Assembly: GCF_900091655.1 (NCBI RefSeq)
Contig: NZ_LT594621.1
Location: 930,001-994,000 of the forward strand
DNA length: 64,000 nt
DNA from: Culturomica massiliensis
GTDB taxonomy: Bacteria > Bacteroidota > Bacteroidia > Bacteroidales > Marinifilaceae
Reading direction: 5' to 3'
Shown here: positions 42,969-52,457 of the stretch, one piece after another
Position numbering within the stretch: the stretch's first letter is position 1
Layout of the letters: each line of letters opens with the position of its first letter
Translations under genes and position numbers: made by a program
Notes under the pieces: model-generated
What the model was told of the DNA's origin: nothing
The model's input: only the letters and a program-made list of their open reading frames with translations
Databases searched by the model: none

Positions 42969-45503
42969 ATGAAAAAAAACATTGTTTTATTTTTTCTGAT
43001 CGCCTGCTTTTTCAGTGTAAGCGGCCAGAAAGCCGGAGAATGGCTCGCTCTTACCCCAATTTCCTTAGAAGCCCCGGCTTTAAGTTCTGTAAAAAATGTC
43101 GATGGCAAAGTTTTTACTGACGACATGTTACTCGAATATTCCGGTTTGAATGTCGGACAAATGATTCCTGTCGCCGGCAAAAACGAAAACGTTTCCCGGG
43201 AATTAAAATGGGACAAAGCCCGGATGGAGCAAGATACGATAACGGTTCCTGTACAAAACCGGACGACCTTGTATTATTACGCCGTTTATCTTAGCAATGA
43301 CCAATGGATAAAAGGAGAATTGAAATTCCACCTTTTCGGGAATGCGGAAATTTATATCGACGGACAAAAAAAACTGACCTACGGGGAAAATAAAGCGGCA
43401 GACAAATCGGTCAGTTGTGAATTGGTTCCAGGTAAGCATACCATTATCGTAAAAACAATCAGCCAGGGAGGAAAAGCCTTCTGTTGTAATTTCAAGCCCC
43501 TGACAAAAGGAACTGAAAATGCCGTCCGTTTCAGTATATCCCCGGAAAGAGGAAAAGATATATATGATATCCTCAACGGTAAAAAAATAGAATCGGCAAA
43601 ACTCTCCCCTACGGGAAAATATGCTCTTATACGTATGCGCGAAACTGCCGGCGGCAAAAACTCATACACCACAACAATTTACCGGGTAGCGGACAAACAA
43701 GTGGTATATGCTGTCGGTAATAACATGATGTCTCCTCAATGGGTACCGGGACAAGACAGAATATCTTATCTTTTTAAAGAAGGAAACGGATACTCTTTTT
43801 ACACTTACGACATTGAGAAACAACAACTGAATTGCCTGATCCGAGAAGACAGCAAGCTGGAAAACTATACCTGGTCGCCGGATTTATCCTATCTGATATA
43901 CTATACATCGAAAAATTACGGAGAAAAAGACTGGGAACTACGCAAACTACAGGGCATCGAAGATCGTCAACCCTACTACCGTTACCGCTCCTACTTATGT
44001 AAGTACGATTTCTCTACCGGGCTGCATTCCCGACTGACCTGGGGAAACCTGAGTACTTCTCTGATGGATATCAGTCACGACGGTAAACAATTGATCTTTT
44101 CGACGTCAACTCCGGACTATAACGAATTCCCATACAGTAAACAATCGATTTACCTGTTGAATATGACAACCCAGAAGATTGATACACTCTGGAAAGACCG
44201 GCTTTTCAGTATTTTCTGCTCCTTCTCTCCCGACGACAAGCAATTGCTGATAAGCGGAGGACCGTCAGCTTTCGGAAAGTCGGGCGAAAACATCGGTAAT
44301 AATCCCATCGTCAACCAATACGATACACAATTGTATATCTATACCCTCGCCGACGGTACGGTAATCCCCGTGACCCGTGACTTTAATCCTTCCGTAAGCC
44401 AATCCTATTGGCATACCGACGGTAATATTTACCTTACAGCCGTCGACGGAGATTACGTGCACCTATTCCGCTACAATGTGAAAAACAAGCACATCGCACA
44501 AATTGAATGTCCGGGAGACATTATCCTTTCAACCAGTGTTCCGGAAAAAGGCAACAGAATGATGTATATTGCCTCAAATGTTACCTATCCTCCCATCATC
44601 TATACCATGAATCTGAACGGATTGGAAACGGCACAATGGGCGAATCCGGCCAAACAACAATACGAATACATCGTATTCGGAGAAGTAAAAGATTGGGATT
44701 ACAACTATAAAAAAGGTACGGTAATCGACGGACGCTACTATCTGCCTGCCGATTTCGACCCGAACAAAAAATACCCGCTAATTGTCTATTATTACGGGGG
44801 AACGACTCCGGTAGAACGCAGTTTCGGCGGACGCTATCCATTCAATTTATATGCGGCGAACGGGTATGTAGTGTACGTACTCCAGCCTTCCGGCACAATC
44901 GGTTACGGCCAGGAATTCTCGGCCCGTCACCAAAATAATTGGGGAAAAATTACCGGAGATGAAATTATCAATGCTACCAAAGCTTTTATCAAGGCACATT
45001 CATTTATCGATGCTACCAAAGTAGGATGCATGGGAGCTTCTTACGGCGGCTTTACGACTATGTATCTGACGACACATTCGGATATATTCACCTGTGCGAT
45101 CTCTCATGCCGGCATCTCTTCCCTCGACGGTTATTGGGGTGACGGTTATTGGGGATACACTTACAGTACAAATGCAACGGCTCACGCTTTTCCCTGGAAC
45201 CGCAAAGACATTTATGTCGACCAAAGTCCGTTATTCAGTGCCGACAAAGCCCACAATCCCATTCTGTTGATCCACGGTACCAAAGACGTTAATGTACCGA
45301 CGGCTCAAAGTATGCAGTTTTATACGGCACTTAAACTTTTAGGTAAAGATGTTGAATTGGTATTCGTCAAAGATGCCGATCATCATGTTGTAGATTACAA
45401 ACAACGTATCCTTTGGAACAATACGATTATGGCCTATTTTGCCAAATATCTGAAAGGGCAGCCTGCCTGGTGGGAAAACCTTTATCCGGAGAAAAATTTA
45501 TAA
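42969..45503 (+). CDS. Secreted S9-family (prolyl oligopeptidase/DPP-type) peptidase
   Basis: An 844-residue exported peptidase: signal peptide MKKNIVLFFLIACFFSVSGQ, a beta-rich region to about 190, a WD/propeller-like domain (YTWSPDLSYLIYYTS, FSPDDKQLLISGG), and a C-terminal alpha/beta hydrolase. The triad is Ser691 in GASYGG, Asp773 in HGTKDVNVP and His805 in DADHHVVDY. These features match DPP-IV-like S9 peptidases of Bacteroidales that trim peptides in the periplasm. Followed by transketolase on the same strand, but a separate promoter exists there. Confidence 0.92.
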   Translation: MKKNIVLFFLIACFFSVSGQKAGEWLALTPISLEAPALSSVKNVDGKVFTDDMLLEYSGLNVGQMIPVAGKNENVSRELKWDKARMEQDTITVPVQNRTTLYYYAVYLSNDQWIKGELKFHLFGNAEIYIDGQKKLTYGENKAADKSVSCELVPGKHTIIVKTISQGGKAFCCNFKPLTKGTENAVRFSISPERGKDIYDILNGKKIESAKLSPTGKYALIRMRETAGGKNSYTTTIYRVADKQVVYAVGNNMMSPQWVPGQDRISYLFKEGNGYSFYTYDIEKQQLNCLIREDSKLENYTWSPDLSYLIYYTSKNYGEKDWELRKLQGIEDRQPYYRYRSYLCKYDFSTGLHSRLTWGNLSTSLMDISHDGKQLIFSTSTPDYNEFPYSKQSIYLLNMTTQKIDTLWKDRLFSIFCSFSPDDKQLLISGGPSAFGKSGENIGNNPIVNQYDTQLYIYTLADGTVIPVTRDFNPSVSQSYWHTDGNIYLTAVDGDYVHLFRYNVKNKHIAQIECPGDIILSTSVPEKGNRMMYIASNVTYPPIIYTMNLNGLETAQWANPAKQQYEYIVFGEVKDWDYNYKKGTVIDGRYYLPADFDPNKKYPLIVYYYGGTTPVERSFGGRYPFNLYAANGYVVYVLQPSGTIGYGQEFSARHQNNWGKITGDEIINATKAFIKAHSFIDATKVGCMGASYGGFTTMYLTTHSDIFTCAISHAGISSLDGYWGDGYWGYTYSTNATAHAFPWNRKDIYVDQSPLFSADKAHNPILLIHGTKDVNVPTAQSMQFYTALKLLGKDVELVFVKDADHHVVDYKQRILWNNTIMAYFAKYLKGQPAWWENLYPEKNL

Positions 45504-45504
45504 A

Positions 45505-45528
45505 TGGGTAAAAACCGGAGTTTACCCA
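45505..45528 (+). terminator. Weak hairpin between S9 peptidase and tkt
   Basis: An 8-base-pair stem TGGGTAAA / TTTACCCA with loop AACCGGAG. There is no strong T-tract. Confidence 0.45.
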
Positions 45529-45535
45529 AAAACAT

Positions 45536-45543
45536 TACCTTTG
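45536..45543 (+). promoter_or_regulatory. Candidate -7 element for tkt
   Basis: TACCTTTG, 29 bases before the transketolase ATG. Confidence 0.5.
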
Positions 45544-45571
45544 TAAAAATTAAAAATAAAACCCTAGAATA

Positions 45572-47605
45572 ATGAATAAAACGATAAACAGAGCAGCAGA
45601 CAACATCCGTATTCTGGCAGCTTCAATGGTCGAAAAGGCCAAATCGGGACATCCCGGAGGTGCTATGGGCGGTGCCGATTTCATCAACGTATTGTATTCG
45701 GAATTTTTAAACTTCGATCCGGACGACATGACGTGGGCAAACAGGGACCGCTTCTTCCTGGATCCGGGACATATGTCTCCGATGTTATATTCCGTACTTT
45801 GTTTGACAGGTAATTACAGTCTGGAAGATTTGCAAAACTTCCGTCAATGGGGTAGTATCACCCCCGGTCATCCCGAAGTAGACAAGGCCCGGGGCGTGGA
45901 AAACACTTCCGGTCCGCTTGGTCAGGGACATGTAATGGCCATCGGTGCTGCTATTGCCGAACGCTTTCTGGTAGCTCGTTTCGGTGAATGGATGTCTCAT
46001 AAAACTTATGCATTCATCTCCGACGGTGGTATTCAGGAAGAGATTTCACAGGGTGCCGGACGTATCGCCGGTACACTGGGATTAGCTAACCTGATCATGT
46101 TCTACGATGCCAACAACATCCAGTTATCAACCAAGGTAGAAGAAGTTACCGCCGAAAATACGGCTGAAAAATACGAAGCCTGGGGCTGGAATGTCATCAC
46201 CATAAACGGTAATGATGCCGATCAGATCCGGGAAGCATTGACGGCTGCCGGTGCAGAAAAACAACGCCCTACCCTGATCATCGGCAAAACATTGATGGGC
46301 AAAGGTGCCGTCGGTGCTAACGGAGAGGACTTTTCCAATAAAGTATCCACTCACGGTCAGCCTTTGACCGGAGCCGGTGCTTCCATTGACAAAACAATTG
46401 AAAATCTCGGAGGTAACCCACAAAATCCATTTGCTATTTTCCCGGACGTACAGGAATTTTATGCCAAAGTACTGGAAGAAAAACGGACTTACGCCCGCAA
46501 GAAAAAAGCCGAACAGGCAGCTTGGGAAAAGGCAAATCCGGAACTGGCAATCCGATACCATAAATACATGTCGGGCGAGACTCCGGCCATCGATTACAAA
46601 GCCATTGCCCACAAAGCCAATATCGCAACCCGTGCAGCTTCTGCCGATGTATTGGTAGAATTGGCTAAACAAGTCGACAATATGATTGTCAGTTCTGCCG
46701 ACCTTTCCAATTCGGACAAAACCGACGGATTCATCAAAGGAGGTGCCCGTAATCTTGTGAAAGGCGATTTCTCGGGTAAATTCCTGCAAGCCGGAGTATG
46801 CGAATTGACAATGGCCGCTCTTTGCAACGGGATAGCTTTACACGGTGGTATTCATGTAGCCTGCGGAACATTCTTCGTATTTTCCGATTATATGAAACCG
46901 GCTTTCCGCCTGTCGGCTTTGATGGAAGTTCCGGTAAAATACATCTGGAGCCATGACGCATTCCGCGTTGGTGAAGACGGCCCTACTCATCAGCCCATCG
47001 AACACGAAGCTCAATTGCGGCTAATGGAAAAACTACAGAATCATCACGGTAAAATGAGTATGCTGGCATTACGTCCGGCTGATGCCGCTGAAACTTCTGT
47101 AGCCTGGAAGATGGCTATGGAAAATACCCATACTCCGACAGCCCTCGTGCTATCACGTCAGAACATCAATGATCTTCCATCGGACAGAGATCGTTACGAA
47201 GAGGCTTTACAAGCAGAAAAAGGAGCATACATCGTCGTTAAAAACAGCGACGATCCGGATGTTATTCTGATCGCTTCCGGCTCGGAAGTAGCAACATTGG
47301 TCGAGGCCGCTCATTTACTACAGGAAAGAAAAGGTATCCGTTCACAAGTGGTATCGGCCATTTCCGAAGGTCTTTTCCGTACACAATCTGCCGCTTACCA
47401 GGAAAAAGTCATCCCGGCAGCCAAACCGAAATTCGGTCTGACGGCAGGCTTGTCCGTTACCCTCGAGGGCCTGGTAGGTTGTAACGGTAAAATCCACGGT
47501 GTAAATCATTTCGGATACTCCGCTCCTGCTAAGGTTCTGGATGAGAAATTCGGTTTCACCGGTGAATTCGTATACAACGAAATCTGCGAAATGCTCGGAA
47601 AATAA
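45572..47605 (+). CDS. tkt: Transketolase
   Basis: Thiamine diphosphate enzyme moving two-carbon units between pentose-phosphate sugars. The 677 residues have the full three-domain order. N-terminal ThDP domain: AKSGHPGGAMGGADFINVLYSEFL and GPLGQGHVMAIG, then a diphosphate motif in SDGGIQEEISQGAGRIAGTLGLANLIMFYDANNIQL. Pyrimidine domain: the THQPIEHEAQLRLM segment. The C-terminal transketolase domain follows. It complements the glycolytic genes elsewhere in the window. Its own promoter and a strong terminator suggest a single-gene unit. Confidence 0.97.
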   Translation: MNKTINRAADNIRILAASMVEKAKSGHPGGAMGGADFINVLYSEFLNFDPDDMTWANRDRFFLDPGHMSPMLYSVLCLTGNYSLEDLQNFRQWGSITPGHPEVDKARGVENTSGPLGQGHVMAIGAAIAERFLVARFGEWMSHKTYAFISDGGIQEEISQGAGRIAGTLGLANLIMFYDANNIQLSTKVEEVTAENTAEKYEAWGWNVITINGNDADQIREALTAAGAEKQRPTLIIGKTLMGKGAVGANGEDFSNKVSTHGQPLTGAGASIDKTIENLGGNPQNPFAIFPDVQEFYAKVLEEKRTYARKKKAEQAAWEKANPELAIRYHKYMSGETPAIDYKAIAHKANIATRAASADVLVELAKQVDNMIVSSADLSNSDKTDGFIKGGARNLVKGDFSGKFLQAGVCELTMAALCNGIALHGGIHVACGTFFVFSDYMKPAFRLSALMEVPVKYIWSHDAFRVGEDGPTHQPIEHEAQLRLMEKLQNHHGKMSMLALRPADAAETSVAWKMAMENTHTPTALVLSRQNINDLPSDRDRYEEALQAEKGAYIVVKNSDDPDVILIASGSEVATLVEAAHLLQERKGIRSQVVSAISEGLFRTQSAAYQEKVIPAAKPKFGLTAGLSVTLEGLVGCNGKIHGVNHFGYSAPAKVLDEKFGFTGEFVYNEICEMLGK

Positions 47606-47631
47606 AAAGCCGGATGATCCGGTCTTACTTT

Positions 47632-47675
47632 ACTCCTTCCGGAAATCAGTAATACACTGTCCGGAAGGAGTTTTT
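47632..47675 (+). terminator. Terminator after tkt
   Basis: A 12-base-pair stem ACTCCTTCCGGA / TCCGGAAGGAGT, 16-base loop, then TTTTT. Confidence 0.88.
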
Positions 47676-47679
47676 ACAT

Positions 47680-47716
47680 AAAAAAATCCCTCCGGTCATC
47701 ATGGTCCGAAGGGATT
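47680..47716 (-). terminator. Terminator after adk
   Basis: On the minus strand a stem AATCCCTTCGG / CCGGAGGGATT is followed by a run of T (the A-run at 47680-47686 of the plus strand). It is separate from the tkt terminator beside it. Confidence 0.85.
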
Positions 47717-47734
47717 CAGCTATATCAAAATACA

Positions 47735-48301
47735 CTACTTTACTTTCTCGATCACACCGGTAAGAGCATTGAACACTTCATCTATCGTTCCATCCCCTTT
47801 TATGGCATGACGGATTTTTTCATAATGCCGGGCTACCGGAACCGTCTTTGCATGATACTCCTGAAACCGTTTATTAATAGCCTCTTCCGTATCGTCGGCA
47901 CGTCCTTCAATTCTGGCTCTCTCCAACATCCGGCGCTTCAGCTCTTCTTCCGGAACTTCTATGCTCAAAAGACATTTCAAAGGTCCTCCTGCCTCCATCA
48001 GCATCTCGTCCAATTTTTGTGCCTGAGCAACTGTCCGGGGAAAACCGTCAAACAGGAACCCATCGACATTTTCACTCTTTGCGATGCTATCCTGAATCAA
48101 CCGGATCACAAATTCATCGGACAACAACTCTCCGCTATTGATAATATCCGCAGCCATTTTACCCAGTTCCGTACCTTCGGCTATTTCTTTTCGGATCATA
48201 TCTCCCGTAGAAAGATGAGCCAGATTATATTTTTCTACAATTCTTTTTGCCTGCGTACCCTTACCGGCACATGGCGGACCAAATAATGCAATATTCAACA
48301 T
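47735..48301 (-). CDS. adk: Adenylate kinase
   Basis: Equilibrates 2 ADP with ATP and AMP. The 188-residue short form has the P-loop GPPCAGKGT, the AMP-site DGFPRTVAQAQKLD, and a short LID at ERARIEGRADDTEEAINKRF without the zinc or long LID insert. TACTTTTG on the minus strand at 48425-48418 is a possible -7 element about 117 bases upstream. Monocistronic. Confidence 0.96.
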   Translation of the reverse strand: MLNIALFGPPCAGKGTQAKRIVEKYNLAHLSTGDMIRKEIAEGTELGKMAADIINSGELLSDEFVIRLIQDSIAKSENVDGFLFDGFPRTVAQAQKLDEMLMEAGGPLKCLLSIEVPEEELKRRMLERARIEGRADDTEEAINKRFQEYHAKTVPVARHYEKIRHAIKGDGTIDEVFNALTGVIEKVK

Positions 48302-48599
48302 TTCCGTATGATTTATTCTGTTTAATTAAATACTCCACTGGGTACATTTAAGCATTTTACGGCTACCCGGCAAAACGAAACCTAAAATCCCAACCGTCTA
48401 ATCACTTAAATCCGGTCAAAAGTAATAAATAAAAGACAAAAAGAAGTACGATAATGCACAGAAAGAAATAATTTAATACTTACCGGCAGCCCCGGCCAAA
48501 ACCTAAATCAAAAACCACAAATCGTAAATAACCCAAATCAAAGACTTTATCTTCGGTCGAAATTTTTCATTTTCCATTATTCTGATTTATCTTTGGGAT
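48302..48599. other. Divergent intergenic region adk / PBP1A
   Basis: No gene seen. It holds a possible adk promoter at 48418-48425 (minus) and TATCTTTG at 48588-48595 (plus) immediately before the PBP1A start. Confidence 0.5.
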
Positions 48600-50954
48600 A
48601 TGAAAAAGAAAGCGACTGTACATCGAAAAAAAACACATAAAACATCAAAAAAACGGCGCCGGTTCAGAATCCTGAAATGGCTGATCATTTTACTTTTACT
48701 GGGAGCAGCTCTTATCGGCGCTTTTGTTTACTCCGTATATATCGGGCTATGGGGAAAACTTCCCGATTATACGGAACTACGAAATATCCGAAATGCAGAA
48801 GCATCGGAATTATACAGTGAAGACGGAGAATTACTGGGAAAATATTTTATCGAAAACCGTACAAATGTCAATTTCGGGCACATCTCCCCCAATGCCATAA
48901 ATGCTTTAATCGCTACAGAAGATGTCCGTTTTTACGAGCATCACGGATTCGATAAAATCAGTATGCTACGGGTGATTTTTAAAACTTTACTGTTAGGCGA
49001 CCGTTCTTCAGGGGGCGGCAGTACAATCAGCCAGCAACTGGCCAAAAATCTATATCCCCGGGAAGAACATCAGGTAACATTTATGCCTGTCATAAAGCTA
49101 AAGGAAATCCTCACCGCTCACCGTCTGGAACAACTCTATACAAAAGACGAAGTTCTGACCCTCTATCTGAATACAGTCTCTTTCGGAGAACGTACTTTCG
49201 GCATAGAAAGTGCTGCCCGGAAATATTTTTCGACTTCGGCTTCCGATCTGACAATTCCTCAGGCAGCTACTTTAATCGGGATGCTGAAAGGTCCTTCACG
49301 TTATAATCCGCGCCTGAATCCTGAAAGGGCATTACAGCGCCGCAATACGGTCATCAATCAGATGGTCAAATATGACATGCTGCAAGACTCTGCCGGAGAA
49401 AGACTAAAGCAAGAAGTATTAGGTTTAGATTACCGTCCTGAAAACCATTATTCCGGTCTTGCCCCCTATCTTAGGGAAAAAATACGTCAGGATGCCGGAC
49501 GTATCCTGAATGAATACAATGCCAAACACGGAACCGGTTACAATTTGTACACGGACGGCCTTCGCCTGACAACAACCCTCGATGCAGATATGCAACGCTA
49601 TGCGGAAACGGCAACCGCAGTATATATGAAAAAATTGCAAAACGATTTTTATACGCATTGGGGAAAAAAAGAACCCTGGCAAAATACACCCCGGGTGCTG
49701 GAACAGGCTATAAAAACCAGTCCTGTATACTTATCCCTCAAAAATCAAGGCTTGGGGGAAAAAGAAATTATGCAGGCTATGAACCAGAAGAAACCCATGG
49801 TCATATACAGTGCATACCAGGGAGAGACAAAAGTAGAAATGTCTTCTATCGATTCATTAAAACATTACCTGAAAATACTACATCCCGGACTCATCGCCGT
49901 AGAACCGCATACCGGAAAGGTAAAAGCCTGGGTCGGCGGATTGGATTACAAATATTTCCAATACGATCAAATTGAAGCTCCCCGGCAAGTCGGTTCGGTC
50001 TTTAAACCTGTCGTTTACAGCGCAGCCATACATTACGGAGCCCGTTTAGATGCCTATTACAAAAACGAACAAAAAACTTATAAAGAATACGATAACTGGA
50101 CACCCCGGAATTCCGACAACGATTATACCGGATATTACACCTTAAAAGGCGCTCTTAGTAAATCAATCAACACCATTGCCGTTGAAGTGTTACTTCAAAC
50201 AGGTATCGAGAATACACTCGTTCATGCTCACAATCTGGGTATTCATTCCGAATTACCCCAATATCCTTCTTTGGCCCTGGGAGTTGCCGACATCCCCTTA
50301 TCCGAAATGATAAAACCTTATATGGCTTTTGCCAACAACGGCAAACTGACACAACCGTACTATCTGTCGGAAATCAAAGACAAAGACGGAAAAATATTAT
50401 ATCAGGCCCCCCAAGCTGAATTTCAGGAAGTACTACCGGCAGAAGAAGCACATATCATGAGCAATATTCTATCCGCCGTTATTGAAGAAGGTACCGGCCG
50501 CAGATTGAAAAGCAACTATGGTTTAATCAATGAATTAGCCGGTAAAACCGGTACGACTCAAAATCAGGCCGACGGTTGGTTTATCGGTTATAATCCCCGT
50601 ATCGTCGTAGGTGTCCGGGTCGGAGCCAATAACATGAATATCCATTTCAATTCAACCTCCCTGGGACAAGGTGCTAATACAGCCCTACCTATTTTCGGGC
50701 TGTTTATGCAGGCATGTCTGAAGGATGCGGACTATGCTTATTGGGAACGCCTAACTTTTCCCTACGTTTCCATTCCACAGGAAAAAGATCTAGAAACTCC
50801 GGTTTTTAAAGAAAAGATGAACCTTTTCGACCGGATCGGAAACAAAAAAATGGAGAAACGTTCTCTGGCACATCCTCAGGACACCGTTACCAAAAAAGAG
50901 AAAAAAGGATTATTCCGGAAAATCGGAAACCTGTTCCGGAAAAAAGAAAAATAG
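48600..50954 (+). CDS. Bifunctional penicillin-binding protein 1A
   Basis: A class A PBP that polymerises glycan strands and cross-links peptides. 784 residues: very basic cytoplasmic tail (1-25), one membrane anchor (about 28-48), a glycosyltransferase-51 domain (IATEDVRFYEHHGFD, STISQQLAKNLYP, KLKEILTAHRLE), and a transpeptidase domain with Ser466-x-x-Lys469 (GSVFK), the SxN in SKSIN and KTG in AGKTGTTQNQADGWF. The C-terminal tail is Lys/Arg-rich. A consensus -7 element ends just five bases before the ATG, leaving almost no leader. Confidence 0.95.
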   Translation: MKKKATVHRKKTHKTSKKRRRFRILKWLIILLLLGAALIGAFVYSVYIGLWGKLPDYTELRNIRNAEASELYSEDGELLGKYFIENRTNVNFGHISPNAINALIATEDVRFYEHHGFDKISMLRVIFKTLLLGDRSSGGGSTISQQLAKNLYPREEHQVTFMPVIKLKEILTAHRLEQLYTKDEVLTLYLNTVSFGERTFGIESAARKYFSTSASDLTIPQAATLIGMLKGPSRYNPRLNPERALQRRNTVINQMVKYDMLQDSAGERLKQEVLGLDYRPENHYSGLAPYLREKIRQDAGRILNEYNAKHGTGYNLYTDGLRLTTTLDADMQRYAETATAVYMKKLQNDFYTHWGKKEPWQNTPRVLEQAIKTSPVYLSLKNQGLGEKEIMQAMNQKKPMVIYSAYQGETKVEMSSIDSLKHYLKILHPGLIAVEPHTGKVKAWVGGLDYKYFQYDQIEAPRQVGSVFKPVVYSAAIHYGARLDAYYKNEQKTYKEYDNWTPRNSDNDYTGYYTLKGALSKSINTIAVEVLLQTGIENTLVHAHNLGIHSELPQYPSLALGVADIPLSEMIKPYMAFANNGKLTQPYYLSEIKDKDGKILYQAPQAEFQEVLPAEEAHIMSNILSAVIEEGTGRRLKSNYGLINELAGKTGTTQNQADGWFIGYNPRIVVGVRVGANNMNIHFNSTSLGQGANTALPIFGLFMQACLKDADYAYWERLTFPYVSIPQEKDLETPVFKEKMNLFDRIGNKKMEKRSLAHPQDTVTKKEKKGLFRKIGNLFRKKEK

Positions 50955-50997
50955 AAAATTTCAATTTACGACTGAGAATTCGAAAACAGAAAAAGAA

Positions 50998-51041
50998 TTG
51001 CCGGGATCGGTCTAAAATTTATAATAAACCGATCCCGGCAA
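50998..51041 (+). terminator. Hairpin after PBP1A
   Basis: A 14-base-pair stem with arms TTGCCGGGATCGGT and its complement, 16-base loop. A full T-tract is lacking. Confidence 0.7.
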
Positions 51042-51149
51042 CTCTTATGTTTCATCATCCAACCTTTCCGGACAAGCTAAAACCGGAAGCCACGGAAATA
51101 AGAAACGCAAACCTCTATACCATCGTCAAAGCCTGACAAAAGCAAGCCC

Positions 51150-51190
51150 AAATCGTAAATCATAAATCATAAATCGTAAATCTAAAATAA
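51150..51190. repeat. Short tandem-like intergenic motif
   Basis: AAATCGTAAATCATAAATC is repeated in slightly varied form over about 40 bases before the antiporter stop. It belongs with similar AT-rich motifs in other gaps. Confidence 0.4.
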
Positions 51191-51201
51191 ATAACCCTTT
51201 C

Positions 51202-52344
51202 CTACTCCTTCACGCCGTATACGCGTTGTGCGATTTTTTTCACAGCCACGACAAAGAAACCAGTCAGTACCAAATTGAGTACCAAACTAAGGATAGAAAC
51301 AATCACAGCAATTCCACCTAATTGGTATCCCAAGGCAATCACGATAATTCCGGCCCCAACTTCTCCCCGGGTAAACATACCGATAGAAAGTGCCAATCGT
51401 TCAAGAATATTACGATCTCTGTAAAAAAACAACGGGAACATCTTACCGATATTGGAAAGCAAGGTTACCGCACATACATGCAAAGCTATCGTCCCCCAAT
51501 CGGGCAAATGAAAGCCGGCAGCTTCCGTATCGATCCCGACAAACAGAGGAGTACTCAACCCAACCAGGAACATAAACAGATAAGAAATAAAGCCGGCTGC
51601 ATTTTCCTCCTCTTTTCCTGTCTTATGCACGGTTTTCATTACCATTCCCAAGACAAAAGCCGGTAAAAGCACTTCGAGATGAATGGCTCCCTCCTGCCCC
51701 ATAAATACCTTGGATATCAAATAAATACTCTCACACGCCGCTACCAAACAAACAGAATATATTACAACGGCTTTCCAGGACTGAGGTAAATTCAAACTGT
51801 TCAATTTTTTCCAGCCGAATACCAGTAACAGACAAACGACCAATACAATGGCGAACAATTGCCATTTAAAACCGATCATCAGTATCTGTAAAGGAATCAT
51901 CAAAAGGATAGTATCTAAATCGTCGAAAATCGCCAACACCTGTGTTTTTTGATAAATCCATTCCTTTTTCAAGCCCGCAGCCGCCAACATGGTAAAAAGT
52001 ATTCCGGCAGAAGTAGGCGCAGCAAACCGGCTTACCAGCAAATTCTTATCCCAGGATAAATCATTGTAGGGCAAAATATAGATATAATAAAAAGCGACTA
52101 ACAACCAAGGTACTGCTGCCGTAGCCATTGCAATAAAATAGTCTTCGGTATAAGACTTCCATTTAGCTTTATTCAGCTCAAATTCCCGACCGACATTAAT
52201 CATGATAAAAGCCAGACAAATGAACATCAGGTTCTTGAATACAAATACAAACGTCTCATACGTATCGCTAAATAAAGAAGGAAGAACCTGTGAAAAAAAT
52301 AAACCGATCAATAAGAACAAGGAGAATAATAAAACTTTTTTCAT
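51202..52344 (-). CDS. Cation/proton antiporter (CPA-type)
   Basis: A 380-residue membrane protein with about 11-12 helices. Features of sodium/proton exchangers are SRFAAPTSAGILFTMLAAAG, the acidic pair in VLAIFDDLDTILLMIP (the cation-binding helix) and FTRGEVGAGIIVIALGY. Predicted to exchange Na+ or K+ for protons at the inner membrane. It lies 113 bases downstream of the barrel protein gene on the same strand and may or may not be co-transcribed. Confidence 0.85.
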   Translation of the reverse strand: MKKVLLFSLFLLIGLFFSQVLPSLFSDTYETFVFVFKNLMFICLAFIMINVGREFELNKAKWKSYTEDYFIAMATAAVPWLLVAFYYIYILPYNDLSWDKNLLVSRFAAPTSAGILFTMLAAAGLKKEWIYQKTQVLAIFDDLDTILLMIPLQILMIGFKWQLFAIVLVVCLLLVFGWKKLNSLNLPQSWKAVVIYSVCLVAACESIYLISKVFMGQEGAIHLEVLLPAFVLGMVMKTVHKTGKEEENAAGFISYLFMFLVGLSTPLFVGIDTEAAGFHLPDWGTIALHVCAVTLLSNIGKMFPLFFYRDRNILERLALSIGMFTRGEVGAGIIVIALGYQLGGIAVIVSILSLVLNLVLTGFFVVAVKKIAQRVYGVKE

Positions 52345-52457
52345 TTATTAGGAATTAATAGATCGTACCATAACCGGCCGATACTGTTATCAATTTCGTC
52401 CGGCAAAAATAAAATATTTGTGACAATACGACAAATCATTTCGATAAGTTCCGAAAT

